A DNA stretch of 64,000 nt from Charina bottae (taxonomy: Eukaryota > Chordata > Lepidosauria > Squamata > Charinaidae). Positions 24,001 through 33,140 of this stretch are shown piece after piece. Every line of letters begins with the position of its first letter. Within the stretch, counting starts at the first letter, position 1. The position numbers and the translations under genes were made by a program. Location: contig JALMGJ010000002.1 in the NCBI GenBank assembly GCA_023362775.1, positions 37,163,914 through 37,227,913 of the forward strand. The letters run 5' to 3'. The notes under the pieces were generated by a model, which had not been told where the DNA came from, searched no databases, and saw only the letters and a program-made list of their open reading frames with translations.

Positions 24001-26380
24001 GGAGGCAAACTTCTCGTTAGTGCAGGAAGTTGTCCAAACGGCACGCTCCATGAGGGCAGCTTACCAGCTAACCAAAGCTCGACCAACAGGTGAGGCTTGG
24101 TCAGAGATGACTCTTTTGTAGAAGGTGAACTCTTCCTTTTCTCTCAAAGCTTCTAGATGCATGGACTTCCCCCTAGCAGAGTATTGCATGGGTAATGCTT
24201 CATGGGTAGCCCATGGTCTTAAGGAATTCTTCCATTTCAATTTCTATTACTGCCCCATCTCCCCCGAAGGGGGGAATATATGGGTTGGACCCATATGTCT
24301 ATGGATTCTAGCACTAGCACCAGCACAAGTGGTCCATTCTGTCACTTCTGCATTTTCAACAGATACTTGAAAGCCATTTATAGGTTTTCTCCATAAAAGT
24401 AAAGGTAAAGGTTTCCCCTGCACAGTTGTGTCTGACTCTAGGGGCCGGTGCTCATCTCTGTTTCTTAGCCGAAGAGCCATCGCTGTCCGAAGACGCTTCC
24501 ACGGTCATGTGGCCGGCATGATGCACGCGGAATGTTGTTACCTACCCACCAAAGTGGTACCTATTAATCTACTTGCATTTGCATGCTTTCGAATTGCTAG
24601 GTTGGCAAGAGCTGGGGCGAGTGCGGGAGCTCCGTCACATGGGGCTAGGGCAGAGCTTTCCAAACTGTGTGTCGGGACACATTAGTGTGTCGGCTGCAGT
24701 GTCTGGGTGTGTCGCGGCTACTGCTGCCTCCGAGCCCTGCCAGGATTCCACGCAGGTCCTAGTGCCGGCCTCGTGCCTTGCTGCCTCCAAACCTGCCCTG
24801 CCAGGATTCTGCACAGGTCCTAGTGCCGGCCTCGTGCCTGGCTGCCTCCAAACCTGCCCTGTCAGGATTCTGCACAGGTCCTAGTGCCGGCCTCGTGCCC
24901 TGCTATAAGAGTGTGTCACGAAATGATGCCCTGCTGTAAGAGTGTGTCGCGAAATGATGCATGTCTAAAAAGTGTGTCACCAACATGAATAGTTTGGAAA
25001 GCTCTGGGCTAGGGTCTCGAACCTCCAAAATTGCGACCTTCCGATCGACAAGCCTGGCGTCTTAACCGCTGAGCCATCGCTCCCCATGATACTCCCTTAT
25101 GATAGATGTCTGATATTTTAGTTTTACTAGGATTCGAGATTGATATTGTTAGCCTGTTCCTTGCAAAGGTAGGCAGAAGATCAAGACTGGTGTTTATTTG
25201 ATGAGGAAACTTTCTCTCTGCAAGGTGACACATTTATGTTTTGACCTTATTTATTTTTAAAATATATCCAAGTGAGGGTAATAACAAGGTTCCCAATCAA
25301 GAGTATGTTGGATTCTTCTTCTCTTAGAGTCTTGATTTCTTGAAAGTGGAACATACACGTTAAATTTTTCTACTTGTCTCCAGTGTATCTGGCTTGCTCA
25401 GAAATAGCCCCCTGCGCTGTCTATGAGAAATATCAGGAACCATTGCAGACATTGTGCTTGGCTGGATCTGTGAATCTTCTCCCCAATTCTGAGGAAACAG
25501 GGCCACCTCTGAACTGCCTGGCTGGGAAAGTAAGCCATCATACCAGCATCTACATGGATCTGCAGGTAAGTCACAGTTTAGGGTATAACAGGTAGTCCTC
25601 ACTTAACGACCATTCATTTAACTATGGTCCAAAGTTATGACAGCCTCCAAAAAAGTACCTTACGACCTGTACTCACATGACTGTCACAAAATGTCACACC
25701 ACCCCTGCAGTCACGTGATTTTCACAGCCACAATTTTCCAGTCCCTATTGTGGTCGTTAAGTGAGGACTACCTGTACTGGGTTCAAGATTCATGGGGAAG
25801 ACAAAGGTGGTGATTGAAAGTACTGAGGAAGGTTTATGGCCCCTTTTCAAGGAACATGTATAGGCCAATGCCTCACAGATATACATATTTTTCTTGAGCT
25901 AATGATAACTGAAGGACCATGAATGGAGAAGGGGGCGTTTAGGAGGTGGGTTATATCTTCCACTCAACCAGGCTTTTCCCGACTCTTCCCTCATCCTAGG
26001 GCTTGGTGGATCCCCACAAGGAACTCCTCAAACTGACGTCTCGACAACAGAAATTAAAGCAGCAGCTGGCAAATCTCACGGAAAGACTTCAGAAGCAAAA
26101 CCCCTTGAAAGCCAGGTTGAATCGGGAGCAAAAGGTATCAGGAGCTCACTGCTGGGGGGCCTGATTGGTTCTTGTGGCCCAGCTGACGTTTTGAGAGCAT
26201 GTCAAAGAGAACAGTTGCCCTGGGGTTCTAGCAGGGCGCTGCCCACATGCTTACTTAACGCCCTCTTTTCCCCCATAGATTGCCTTGCTTCGTTCGGAGC
26301 TGGGGCACGTAGAGCAGGCGTTTGCCACCTTTCAGGAAATGGCTAAGCTCCAGGATGCTCGACTGACTAAGGAGAACTAG
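67..26380 (+). CDS. VARS2: Valyl-tRNA synthetase, probably mitochondrial (VARS2), 3' 24 exons
   Basis: Charges tRNA-Val with valine. Exons (in frame, GT-AG): 67-164, 1477-1558, 3209-3328, 3410-3521, 5392-5480, 6660-6750, 6855-6982, 8835-8938, 9472-9553, 10244-10320, 12002-12089, 12215-12323, 14319-14389, 16468-16593, 18021-18125, 18836-18904, 18993-19071, 20897-21024, 22528-22680, 23609-23818, 23978-24089, 25384-25565, 26000-26134, 26279-26380. Together they give 2652 nt, 883 residues plus TAG. Visible motifs are NWSCAL (exon 3), the editing-domain TTRPETM (exon 5) and [11 protein letters not shown] (exons 6-7), [16 protein letters not shown] (exon 11), [10 protein letters not shown] (exon 13), KMSKS at 18060-18074 (fragment residues 473-477), the anticodon-binding domain with DRWILSRL (exon 19), and a C-terminal coiled-coil tRNA-binding arm (exons 23-24). 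The HIGH motif and mitochondrial leader would lie upstream; about 180 residues are missing against human VARS2 (about 1063). The family is certain. VARS2 rather than VARS1 rests on length and the mucin-like neighbours. Confidence 0.93.
421..1213 (-). mobile_element. tRNA-derived SINE (family A), split by a LINE end
   Basis: Reverse copy of a roughly 330-bp SINE whose forward strand begins with a tRNA-like head (A box TGGCTCAGCGG, B box GGTTCGAATCC). A 12-bp target duplication ATAGATTAGGTA flanks it (409-420 and 1214-1225). Positions about 708-1157 are a later CR1/L2-type LINE insertion. Confidence 0.85.
708..1157 (-). mobile_element. CR1/L2-type LINE 3' end nested in SINE
   Basis: Reverse 3' end with the characteristic tail region (tttattta repeats, CTCTGGGCGGTTTAC) and the remnant of the reverse-transcriptase C-terminus ([21 protein letters not shown] on the minus strand). 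It is homologous to 31285-32084 and 49660-50275. Confidence 0.8.
1230..1322 (+). mobile_element. CR1/L2-type LINE tail fragment
   Basis: Short forward tail: GCCACCC..., a GATGGGCAGCTATATAAAT-like stretch, then AATAAA-type simple repeats. Confidence 0.5.
2097..2472. mobile_element. TA-flanked inverted-repeat MITE
   Basis: Begins CAGGTAGTCCTC and ends GAGGACTACCTG, with TA on both sides. The ends resemble Tigger/mariner-type elements. No transposase is present. Confidence 0.8.
3048..3172. mobile_element. hAT-like MITE (CTCAACC family)
   Basis: Imperfect palindrome of about 125 bp containing ACTTTAAGATGTGTGGACTT and its complement, flanked by CTTTATTG at 3040-3047 and 3173-3180. Divergent member of the family at 15355. 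Confidence 0.65.
3674..4102. mobile_element. TA-flanked inverted-repeat MITE
   Basis: CAGGTAGTCCTC ... GAGGACTACCTG with flanking TA, in the intron after exon 4. Confidence 0.8.
4495..4900. repeat. hAT-like end fragment followed by AT-rich sequence
   Basis: CAGTGGTTCTCAACC at 4495 is a typical hAT-type terminus, but no matching far end was found. The rest is AT-rich intron with nothing else recognisable. Confidence 0.35.
5021..5310. mobile_element. hAT-like MITE (CAGAGCTTTCC family)
   Basis: Termini CAGAGCTTTCCAAAC and GTTTGGAAAGCTCTG with near-identical 8-bp flanks (ATCTTAAA and ATCTAAAA). The interior has two short copies of the unit that is expanded in the copy at 36697. Confidence 0.8.
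5808..6214. mobile_element. TA-flanked inverted-repeat MITE
   Basis: CAGGTAGTCCTC ... GAGGACTACCTG with TA duplications. Confidence 0.8.
6335..6445. mobile_element. hAT-like MITE (CTCAACC family)
   Basis: Palindromic element with CAGTGTTTCTCAACC and GGTTGAGAAACACTG ends and similar flanks ending CTAGAG. Confidence 0.75.
7316..7695. mobile_element. TA-flanked inverted-repeat MITE
   Basis: CAGGTAGTCCTC ... GAGGATTACCTG in the intron between exons 7 and 8. Confidence 0.75.
7960..8335 (-). mobile_element. Old CR1-type LINE 3' fragment
   Basis: On the minus strand it reads like the end of a CR1/L2 reverse-transcriptase ORF and UTR (GGAAGCTGCTCCAAAGCAGG block). Degenerate. Confidence 0.45.
8345..8731. 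mobile_element. TA-flanked inverted-repeat MITE
   Basis: CAGGTAGTCCTC ... GAGGACTACCTG with TA on both sides, ending about 100 bp before exon 8. Confidence 0.8.
9630..9832. mobile_element. hAT-like MITE (CAGAGCTTTCC family)
   Basis: Complete element with perfect 8-bp target duplications ATCTATAA. The interior holds a single copy of the unit that is expanded at 36697. Confidence 0.85.
10064..10131. mobile_element. hAT-like MITE half-element
   Basis: Only the left half of the CTCAACC family is present, flanked by GCTGTAGAG on both sides. Confidence 0.55.
10790..10998 (-). mobile_element. tRNA-derived SINE (family B), reverse
   Basis: Contains the complements of CTTGGGCCAGTCACT and GAGCCGGTTTG, as in the forward copy at 13168. 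After it, 11000-11410 is C/T-rich sequence with no recognised feature. Confidence 0.65.
11420..11627 (+). mobile_element. LTR fragment of an endogenous retrovirus-like element
   Basis: Ends GGGCTGACA, with a TATA-like AATAAATAGGGAGG, CTTGCAAGATTCTGTT and AATAAAG ahead of a U5-like end. The same order recurs at 40466-40644, and parts recur at 13600 and (reverse) 14426. No gag, pol or env frames accompany it. The LTR identity is inferred. Confidence 0.5.
12400..12545 (+). mobile_element. CR1/L2-type LINE coding fragment
   Basis: Reads [13 protein letters not shown], matching the conserved LKALHGL-x-P-x-YL region near the C-terminus of CR1/L2 ORF2. It lies in the intron after exon 12. Confidence 0.55.
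12790..12940 (+). repeat. Degenerate TTATC/TTTTA-rich tract
   Basis: Low-complexity TATCTTATCT-like sequence without coding features. Confidence 0.5.
13168..13516 (+). mobile_element. tRNA-derived SINE (family B, Sauria-like) with internal duplication
   Basis: Starts GAGCCAGTTTGGTCTAGTGG (A box), has GAGTTCTAGTCCCGCCT (B-box region), and ends in ATAATAAAGGCGGGATAGAAA and A-rich repeats. The segment from GAAACCAGGAGACTG to GGGCCAGTCACT occurs twice. Confidence 0.75.
13600..13759 (+). mobile_element. LTR-like fragment
   Basis: Shares CAGACTTGCAAGATT...TTATAG and a terminal GGGGCTGACA with the LTR at 11420. Confidence 0.4.
13897..13930. repeat. (GGTC/TGTC)n microsatellite
   Basis: Tetranucleotide tract GGTCGGTCGGTCTGTC-type, next to the LINE end that follows. 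Confidence 0.8.
13931..14265 (-). mobile_element. CR1/L2-type LINE 3' end
   Basis: Reverse copy with ACTCTGGGCCGTTTACAA and the CACCTCTGGGGGAAGAGTGTTCC block, as in other copies. Confidence 0.7.
14426..14560 (-). mobile_element. LTR-like fragment, reverse
   Basis: Begins TGTCAGCCC and contains AGAATCTTGCAAGTCTGAAA, the complement of the LTR block at 11420. Downstream, 14570-15340 holds no recognised feature. Confidence 0.4.
15355..15488. mobile_element. Near-perfect palindromic hAT-like MITE
   Basis: Two arms of about 65 nt are almost perfect complements, with perfect 8-bp target duplications GTTTAGCC (15347-15354 and 15489-15496). Confidence 0.9.
15711..16045 (-). mobile_element. tRNA-derived SINE (family A), reverse, full length
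   Basis: AAAGGTAAAGGTTCCCC ... TTCGAACC ... CTGAGCCACCACGCCCC. Related sequence (TCTGAGCAGT) lies on both sides, as expected for a target duplication. Confidence 0.85.
16046..16420 (-). mobile_element. Degenerate CR1-type LINE 3' fragment (probable)
   Basis: GAGCAGTATACAGTCTAAAATAATG and the following GC-richer block resemble reverse CR1-type 3' ends. Weak call. Confidence 0.3.
17185..17610. mobile_element. TA-flanked inverted-repeat MITE
   Basis: CAAGTAGTCCTC ... GAGGACTACCTG with flanking TA, in the intron before the KMSKS exon. The surrounding parts, 16600-17180 and 17611-18020, show nothing recognisable. Confidence 0.75.
19079..19103. repeat. (ATTC)n microsatellite
   Basis: TTCATTCATTCATTC tract directly after the exon 17 donor site. 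Confidence 0.8.
19500..19720 (-). mobile_element. CR1-type LINE 3' fragment (probable)
   Basis: TTCAAGACCTTTCTAAGTAG is the complement of a typical FRK-LK-W end of CR1/L2 ORF2, followed by a GTGGTATCCCATTGACAGAG block. Degenerate. Confidence 0.4.
19813..19939. mobile_element. hAT-like MITE (CTCAACC family)
   Basis: Palindrome with perfect 8-bp target duplications CTCTAAGG (19805-19812 and 19940-19947). Confidence 0.88.
20440..20680 (-). mobile_element. tRNA-derived SINE (family B), reverse
   Basis: GACTGGCCCAAAGTCACCCAGCT and a final ACCAAACTGGCTTTC match the complement of the copy at 13168. 19960-20430 has no recognised feature. Confidence 0.65.
21119..21512 (-). mobile_element. 5'-truncated BovB (RTE) fragment
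   Basis: The minus strand encodes the C-terminus of BovB ORF2 ([19 protein letters not shown], then [12 protein letters not shown]) and ends in the family tail CGAATAAACAAC. It belongs to the same subfamily as the copies at 56215-61545. Confidence 0.9.
21771..22099 (-). mobile_element. tRNA-derived SINE (family A), reverse
   Basis: Full-length copy with a 12-bp target duplication TAGAAGTTCATT (21759-21770 and 22100-22111). Confidence 0.9.
22797..23098. mobile_element. hAT-like element (CAGCCTTTCTCAACC family)
   Basis: Termini CAGCCTTTCTCAACC and GGTTGAGAAACCCTG, with perfect 8-bp target duplications GCATAGAG. A second copy is at 35935. Confidence 0.88.
23195..23410 (-). mobile_element. CR1-type LINE 3' end, Snake1-like
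   Basis: Reverse copy of the end at 34025-34310, with ATTGGCCAAGTATGACTAAA, then AGAAGAGA-type repeats in place of (TATTC)n. Confidence 0.7.
24399..25084 (-). mobile_element. tRNA-derived SINE (family A), split by a hAT-like element
   Basis: SINE halves 24399-24650 and 25015-25084 join to a full reverse copy. The hAT-like element between them has an 8-bp duplication of SINE sequence. Confidence 0.85.
24651..25006. mobile_element. hAT-like MITE (CAGAGCTTTCC family) inserted in a SINE
   Basis: Perfect target duplications GGCTAGGG (24643-24650 and 25007-25014), with three copies of the internal 56-61-bp unit. Confidence 0.9.
25589..25774. mobile_element. Internally deleted TA-flanked MITE
   Basis: Both ends are intact (CAGGTAGTCCTC, GAGGACTACCTG) but the element is about half the usual length. 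It starts 24 bp after the exon 22 donor. Confidence 0.75.
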
Positions 26381-27025
26381 TGGATTTGCCCTGTTCCAGG
26401 TAGCAGAATTAACTCCAGAGCTGAGGATGCTGAGCAGGAGGGCAGGTGCTGGAAGGTTCGCGAGAGTTTAGGTGGTACCTTCTGTGACGGCAGTCGATCT
26501 GTAGAGTCAGCACCCGGGGATTGGGACACTCGGTGTCGCCAGCCCAGTTGCAGAAGCCCCAGTGGACTAACATGCACCAGCAGTCGTGGAGTCTCCGTGG
26601 AAGAGATGTTTCCCTTTGCATTGCTCAACAGCACCTTTTGCTCCTGATGGAAAGGTGAACCATAACAAGAAATCCATTTTCGTGCTACAAGATTCATTCT
26701 TTGGCCGCAACATAGCCAGATTTCCTGGATGCTCAGCACATTACTGTAAAATCTATATATATATATCCTCCACCCCGCCCCAGAAATATGTCCACATTGA
26801 GAGCAAAGTGTGTGGACCTGACTGTCCACAGGAGGTACTTACAAGAAATTCACATGATGATGGAGGCTGAAGAGAGATTACAGCCATCCTGGAGACATCT
26901 GCCATGAAAGTTGTTCTCCATATGAATGTATTGCTTGGGATAGATTATTTGGACAAGGATATGAATATTTGAAATACATCATGGTTTATTGCTCCAGTTC
27001 TCTAATAAAGAGGAAATGGTCATTG
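26381..27025 (+). other. 3' UTR of the valyl-tRNA synthetase gene with polyadenylation signal
   Basis: Sequence after the TAG stop carries no further splice-linked coding frame. AATAAA lies at 27004-27009, about 620 nt after the stop, and is the first good polyadenylation signal. The open frames across 26377-26870 are unrelated to any family I recognise and cover the UTR, so I do not call them genes. Confidence 0.7.
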
Positions 27026-27824
27026 TGTTTTTCCCCCTTGGAAAAACTTCCTTTCCATTAGCAGGGACGATCAAAAGGGTAACTTCTTTGGCACTATTGG
27101 CTACACAGCTCAGACTGTTTCATTTGGGCTTGAAGTATAAAATACTAGTGTTTGGCATCCTATTAAAAAGACCTATGTTTTTAACTCTTACTGTTGTATT
27201 TTTTAAAAAAGGGGGCTGGTCCTCAAAGTTGGAGCCCATGGATATCCATTGCTAAACAGCAAAGGAGTTCAGGACCACGGCCAGTTCACTCCAGCAGCTG
27301 GTCACGGGGCCAACTGGGAAAAAGACAGAAGCAGAGTAGTTGGAGGGTTGCCCTAATATAAACACGGGACCTGAGACCTTCAGATGTTTTTCTGCTCTTT
27401 GGTCCAAAATAATAGCTCTAGGAAGAATGAGAAGGTCAGCCGTCAGCTCAACTTTCCTCACCTTGGTGGGGTGGGGTGGGGTGGGGAGCTGTTCCACAGG
27501 AGGGGAACCCCCAGAGAGAATGCCTGCTGTTGCATCTCGCAATAGGGAGGGACCTTCAGCAGGTGTTCCCTGCTCATCGGGATTAGGCTGGGAAAGGAGG
27601 TTTCTTAGAGTTGTGATTGTTTCAAATTCAGGTGTGGTTCAATTTTGGGCTCATGGGATCTACGCAGTTTTAATTAGAATATTGTAGTTCACCAAGAGCA
27701 CTCCAATGCAACACAGTAGCTCATGTGGATGAATCTTTGCTAGGAATCAAATGTTTAGAATGTCCTAAACAGGTCCCCAGCACAGGAATGTATGTCCGGT
27801 ACCAGGAGAAGTTCACAACAGGTC

Positions 27825-28435
27825 TTTATTTATTTATTTTATTTATAGTGCTATTTATACCCCGCCTATCCCCTCCCTAACGGAGGACTCTAGGCGGCTT
27901 ACATACATATATATATATATACATTTTTACCATTATCACTTATCACTTATCACTTATTACCACTCACCAACTATAGAGTGTAATTTAACCCGTGCACCAG
28001 GAGAGGGGGTAAGGGAACCGGCTCTTCTAAGGCTCTGGACTACAATGGACTACAACCTCCATCTTGGCTGTTTTGTGTCGTCCTCGCGGACACCGCTAAC
28101 AACAGCAACCCCCCTGAACGGCAGAAACACTCTTCAAAAGTTGGGTGTTGGAATGATGGCGGTCCTCAGGTGAGGTCAGTAGAGCGTGCCGGTGCTCCTT
28201 AGAGATTGCCTTGCATGACCAAGTCTGCCTGACCGATCCAGAGAGTGGGAGAGTGATGGCTCAAGAGGTGTGGCCCGAGGGGCCCCAAAGGCTGGCACTC
28301 TCGGCAAGGGCTCCCTTCCTGCTCCCCTGCAAGCAAGGCTGGCCCCCGATCTGACGGCCCTCCGGATGACCTGGTTTTTCTGCAGGGCCTTCGGGGACTG
28401 ATTCCTGAGCCATGTCATTGGTATACAGCATTCTA
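27825..28435 (-). mobile_element. CR1/L2-type LINE 3' end
   Basis: Reverse copy: TTTATTTATTTATTTT tail, GGAGGACTCTAGGCGGCTTA, an (AT)n patch at 27903-27923, then the coding end (minus strand LRNQSPKALQKNQVIRRAVR). 28436-28690 is AT-rich with nothing recognised. Confidence 0.65.
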
Positions 28436-28699
28436 CATTTATTTTTATAGTTACAAGCTTTGAACTATTTTACGTATATACTGTATATAAATCTCAATTA
28501 TGAAAATTGAATATAGTAGTATAAACTATATAATTATAACTTTATAATTATGTGTGCATATATGACCCTTCAAGTCAGTTTTGACTCCTGGCTGCAGGAA
28601 TCTGGAAAATAAGATTATAGGATTATGTCATTTTTCCTGTATCTCTTGGCTGCCATCTAGTGGCCACCTAACAAAATTATGGAGTAGCCCTAACGAAAA

Positions 28700-28981
28700 G
28701 TAAAGGTAAAGGTTCCCCCGCACAGTCGTGTCCAACTCTAGGGGGCCGGTGCTCATCTCTTTGTTAGCTGAAGAGCCAGAGCTGTCCGAAGACGCTTCTG
28801 CGGTCATGTGGCCAGCATGACGCACACGGAACGCTGTTATCTTCTCACCGAAGTGGTATCTATTCATCTACTTGCATTTGCATGCTTTTGGATTTCTAGG
28901 TTGGCAAGAGCTGGGGCGAGTGCGGGAGCTCACTTCCGATCGACAAGCCTGGCGTCTTAACCACTGAGCCATCGCGCCCCA
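28700..28981 (-). mobile_element. tRNA-derived SINE (family A), reverse, partly deleted
   Basis: Has the family 3' end and body but lacks the B-box region between GAGCTCACTTCC and GATCGACAAGCC. GAAAAGTA occurs on both flanks. 28985-29860 holds no recognised feature. Confidence 0.8.
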
Positions 28982-29860
28982 TTAAAGAAAAGTAGACCAT
29001 TATTACTGCTTTAGTAATTTAGTAATTTTGCCAAGGCGGCCAGCAAGAGGCCTGGTTGTCCCAACAGAGAACCCAAAGAGAACTGTCAAAAGAACAAATT
29101 CTAAATTGCTGGCTTATTTCCACCCAGTCCAATTTTACTGTTCCATCTTGCAATTTGTCCTGTCCATGGTGAGCTGCTGCATTGACTGGGGAATCAAATC
29201 AGGCTGCGGCGATGACTCATTCCTGCCTTCTGTTGACAACAAATGCCTTGAAATACGCAAGTAAATATGCAGGATGGAGGCAAAAGTTTCCATCCTGGCT
29301 GATTGTACAGGATCACTGGGTAGCGAACGACGTCATCAAAGGCTGCAGTCAATAAAGTTGATGCTGTTTTTAAGGATGCCTGACTCGCTGCATGGGACTA
29401 CGAGGAATAATACTGCAGGAATCCATAAATCTGATTCCTTTCTCCTTCTCACCACCCCTCCCACTTTTCTGGGCATCACTCAACAGCTTTCTGTGGCTAC
29501 TTGGTACGCTTAGTCCTCTGTTTGCAAGAGGCTTTCCCGTGATTCCATAACACAAGAACACCGTTTACATTTCATATTCCAGAAAGCCCCCCCACTTTTC
29601 TTCCAAGCACAACTCACAAGATTGGTTCATGGAAGTCATTTAAGGTGAACGTGCTACACTTAGTGCAAACAGAGATGCTCTGTGTACGATGGCTGCCGGA
29701 AACGGTTTTCCATTATGCATAGTTCTTTTTAACTTTCATTTCTTACATATTTTACTGTAACCAGACTCCTTTAAAATCCATTTGAGCCCAAAGATGCTTA
29801 CACACACCCAACAATGTCTTGTGAATAAGAATAAATTATGGATGCCTATTTTCCTCCTTA

Positions 29861-30188
29861 GGGGCGTGGTGGCTCAGTGGGTAAGACGCCAGTCTCGTCG
29901 ATCGGAAGATCGGAGGTTCGAATCCCTAGCCCCGCATGACGGAGAGAGCTCCCGCACTCGCCCCAGCTCTTGCCAACCTAGCAATTCGAAAGCATGCAAA
30001 TGCAAGTAGATTAATAGGTACCACCTCGGTGGGTAGGTAACAGCGTTCCGTGCACGTCATGCCGTCCACATGACCACAGAAGCGTCTTCGGACAACGCTG
30101 GCTCTTCGGCTAAGAAACGGAGATGAGCACCGGCCCCTAGAGTCAGACAGGACTGCACAAATGTGCGGGGGGAACCTTTACCTTTTTA
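29861..30188 (+). mobile_element. tRNA-derived SINE (family A), forward
   Basis: Starts GGGGCGTGGTGGCTCAGTGG and contains B box GGTTCGAATCC. It ends GAACCTTTACC; TTTTCCTCCTTA and TATTTTCCTTCTT on the two sides suggest a target duplication. The tRNA-like head is SINE, not a tRNA gene. Confidence 0.88.
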
Positions 30189-30636
30189 TTTTCCTTCTTG
30201 TCCTTTTTTAGCTCCTGCTGGGAAAGATTACCAGGATATTATAGCTTTCGGGAACTTTTTGTCAAGCTTTAAAAAGTACTACCTCAAACTCACTTGATAT
30301 TTTATCCAACAGATCAAACATCATCACAGAGTCAGAAGGAATCTTGAAGGAAATGATCTAAATGCCAACAAATTGCTTTCAAATGTGTTCTTGTGGCTAA
30401 GGGTTTCATTAAAGCTAAAAGCTTCAAGATAAGTGAGGCCACCTCACACAAGAAGGTGGGGTTGAGGGGTTTTTTGGGTGGTTCTTTGTTTATAGCTGGG
30501 CTTAGGTTACAATTTTCATGTCCATTCCCACCTCAAAATAGTGGGAAATTGTCCTCAGACAGCCACAAGAAGGGGATGTGAGGGCTACTGGTAGCTTGGC
30601 AGCTGAATTATCCTGGTCAAATATATGAATTTGACC

Positions 30637-30644
30637 TATATAAA
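30637..30644 (+). promoter_or_regulatory. TATA box of first mucin-like gene
   Basis: TATATAAA lies about 320 nt before the start codon at 30965. If used, transcription would start near 30668 and leave a 5' UTR of about 300 nt containing upstream ATGs. No nearer TATA box was seen, so an additional 5' exon is possible. Confidence 0.35.
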
Positions 30645-30964
30645 TGCACACACCTCTTTTTAAGTCTTCCACCTCAGCTTCTGTCTCCCAGGCTTTTGGT
30701 ACTGAGACCCACCACCACCACCAGAAGTGGTGAGAAAGCTCAGCTCTGATGACATTTTATTGCCTATTGCCAGCTTTATATTTCTCACTGTCCATCAGCA
30801 CTTGGCAGGCTGTCATATCACTAGGCAAGACGGGTCTCTTTATCTGATGGACACCCGCTTTGGTGTCAGGGAAACCAGGGAATCTCCTTTCTATAAAACC
30901 ATCCAATCTGGTCCCTGGAAGCCCTGCCAAGGACAGCTGCTGGAGGCCGTGGAAGGGAGCGGTC

Positions 30965-32025
30965 ATGGGACACTTCCTAGCTGCTTTTAGCAAGCCGCTT
31001 TTCACAGCCATCCTGTGTCTTGCAAAAGCAGGTAAGAAATAATTGGCAGACCCCTTAATCGCACCCGCATGTTTTCTTAGACGTTATTTTCATGATGTGC
31101 AATAGGCTTCACCTGTTGTACATGTATTTGGCATACTGAACCATGCTGGAATAAGATGGAGCTGCTATTTGCCCAAGAGATGGGAGAAACTAAGATTTCT
31201 TTAAATCAACAATCAGTGGTCAAAGGTGGGCCTTTTCACTCAGAATGTGAGTCAGGCTGGCTCAAGCAACATTGTGAGGGTACCATTAAAAAGGGAGGAA
31301 TGTCGTGGCGAGGAGGGCTTCGGGATGTGCGCCAGTTACGCCCTTTCCTGGACAAGAGGCCCTTTGAACGGTCACTCATGCCCTGGTTATCTCCCATATA
31401 GACTACTGTAACGCACTCTACATGGGGCTACCCTTGAAGAATATCCGGAAGCTACAGCTGATCCAGAACACGGCCACGCGGACAATTCTGGGTGTCCCAA
31501 GGTGGACACATGTAACACCTTTGCTGCGTGAGCTGCACTGGGTTCCAGTTTGCTTCCCAGTCCAATTCAAGGTGTTGGTTATGACCTTTAAAGCCCTACA
31601 TGGCATGGGTCCAGGTTACCTAAGGGACCGTCTCATCCCTATTACATTGACCCGTCCCACCCGGGCATGCAGAGAGGGCATGCTACGGACCCCCTCTGTT
31701 AAAGAATTCCATCTGGCGGGGTCCAGGAGGCGGGCCTTCTCTGCAGTAGCCCCTGCCCTTTGGAACATTCTTCCCCCGGAGGTAAGACAGGCCCCCTCTC
31801 TCCTGGACTTCTGAAAGAAACTTAAAACCTGGTTTTATCAACTGGCCTGGAGTGGGAAGGACAGTGTTCACTCTTGGGGATGGCTAGCTCCTTAGAACGG
31901 CCCGAGAGTGGCCCTTTTTACTCATGGACTGAAGAACCATCTCTGCCATCCGGATTTTATTACATTTTATAGTTATTTTATTGTATTTATAACTGTATTT
32001 AATAGATGGGTGGTGATAAATTCAA

Positions 32026-32082
<57 letters not shown>

Positions 32083-33109
32083 ATATCCTTGTCATTCACA
32101 ACTCCTGGTGACTGTATGCATGCCGTTTTCTTGGTAGCAGTAAGGAAGTGCTTTTTCTACTTTCCAGCCTAGCCTACCATCATAGGGCTTGAAGGTGGTC
32201 TCCCATCCAAATAGTAACCAGGGCTGATCCTGCTTAGCTTCTGAGACCAGCCAATTATAATACTTTAGGCACCTTATGATTTTCTTCCTTTCTGCATTGC
32301 CTGAGATTTTTTTTAGACCTCCCTTCCTCCCTCCCTCCCAACTTAATTCTGAAAATAATAAATCTTGAACTATAAATATCTTCTTTTGGTGGCCTCTTTT
32401 AAATCAAACCTTCCTGCTAGCCTTCTTTCCATATATCAGACCACCATATTCTTTCAGTATTTTCCTTCTCCCCATTCAAGTAGCATTTCGTTTGTCTTTG
32501 AACTGATTCAAGATATACAGGCAGCCACGTGAAGCTGCAAGTATGTAATTCAGGATACACTTCGGAGCTCAAGAAGAATTCAGCCAGAACTGGTCTCTGC
32601 CTTAAAAGTCGACCCAGCCATCCATTAAACCGGGTGAGGCCACTGGCTCAGGTGGGAAGTGGTGATGGAGCTGTGGCAGCATCCCCAGCCATGGGGCTCT
32701 ACAAAATAGCTTGGTGCCTCCTCAGAGACAGTGGAGGACCAGGTGTTTCTTGGCCAGTCAGCTTCTGCGTGGAGGAGGGAGGTGAAGCTGAGCTGGTGCC
32801 AATCTACCTCTCTGTCTAGGCCACAATGCTTCTTGAGCTGAGCCTATATTATGTTTCTTCATGCAGACTTCCAGTCTTTCTTATTGCACAGGAAGCTATT
32901 AACACAAGACAGAGAACACTGATGAGGAGGTGAAACGCAGCAATAAGTCTGTTTGTAAGGGTGGGACTGGGTGGGTGGGGGAGGTGTCAGACTCAAGATT
33001 GAGGTTGGGAGTTCAACAAAGAAAGCAATTTTTATATGGAGGGGAGTCCAGTATCTTTCTTTTGGCAGAGCTGGAGTGGTGGTGGAACCCACAGCAAAAA
33101 CTTGATTAA

Positions 33110-33140
<31 letters not shown>

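Noticed and set aside
26377..26829. 150-residue minus-strand frame
   Set aside because: It lies antisense over the last exon and 3' UTR of the synthetase gene, with no recognisable domain.
29863..29940. tRNA-like sequences with A and B boxes (also 39265, 54546 and reverse copies)
   Set aside because: They form the heads of multi-copy SINEs with a common body and target duplications, not stand-alone tRNA genes.
32529..32819. 96-residue frame in intron 1 of mucin-like gene 1, considered as an SFTA2-like gene because of gene order
   Set aside because: No signal peptide, no splice signals that fit, and no resemblance I could support.
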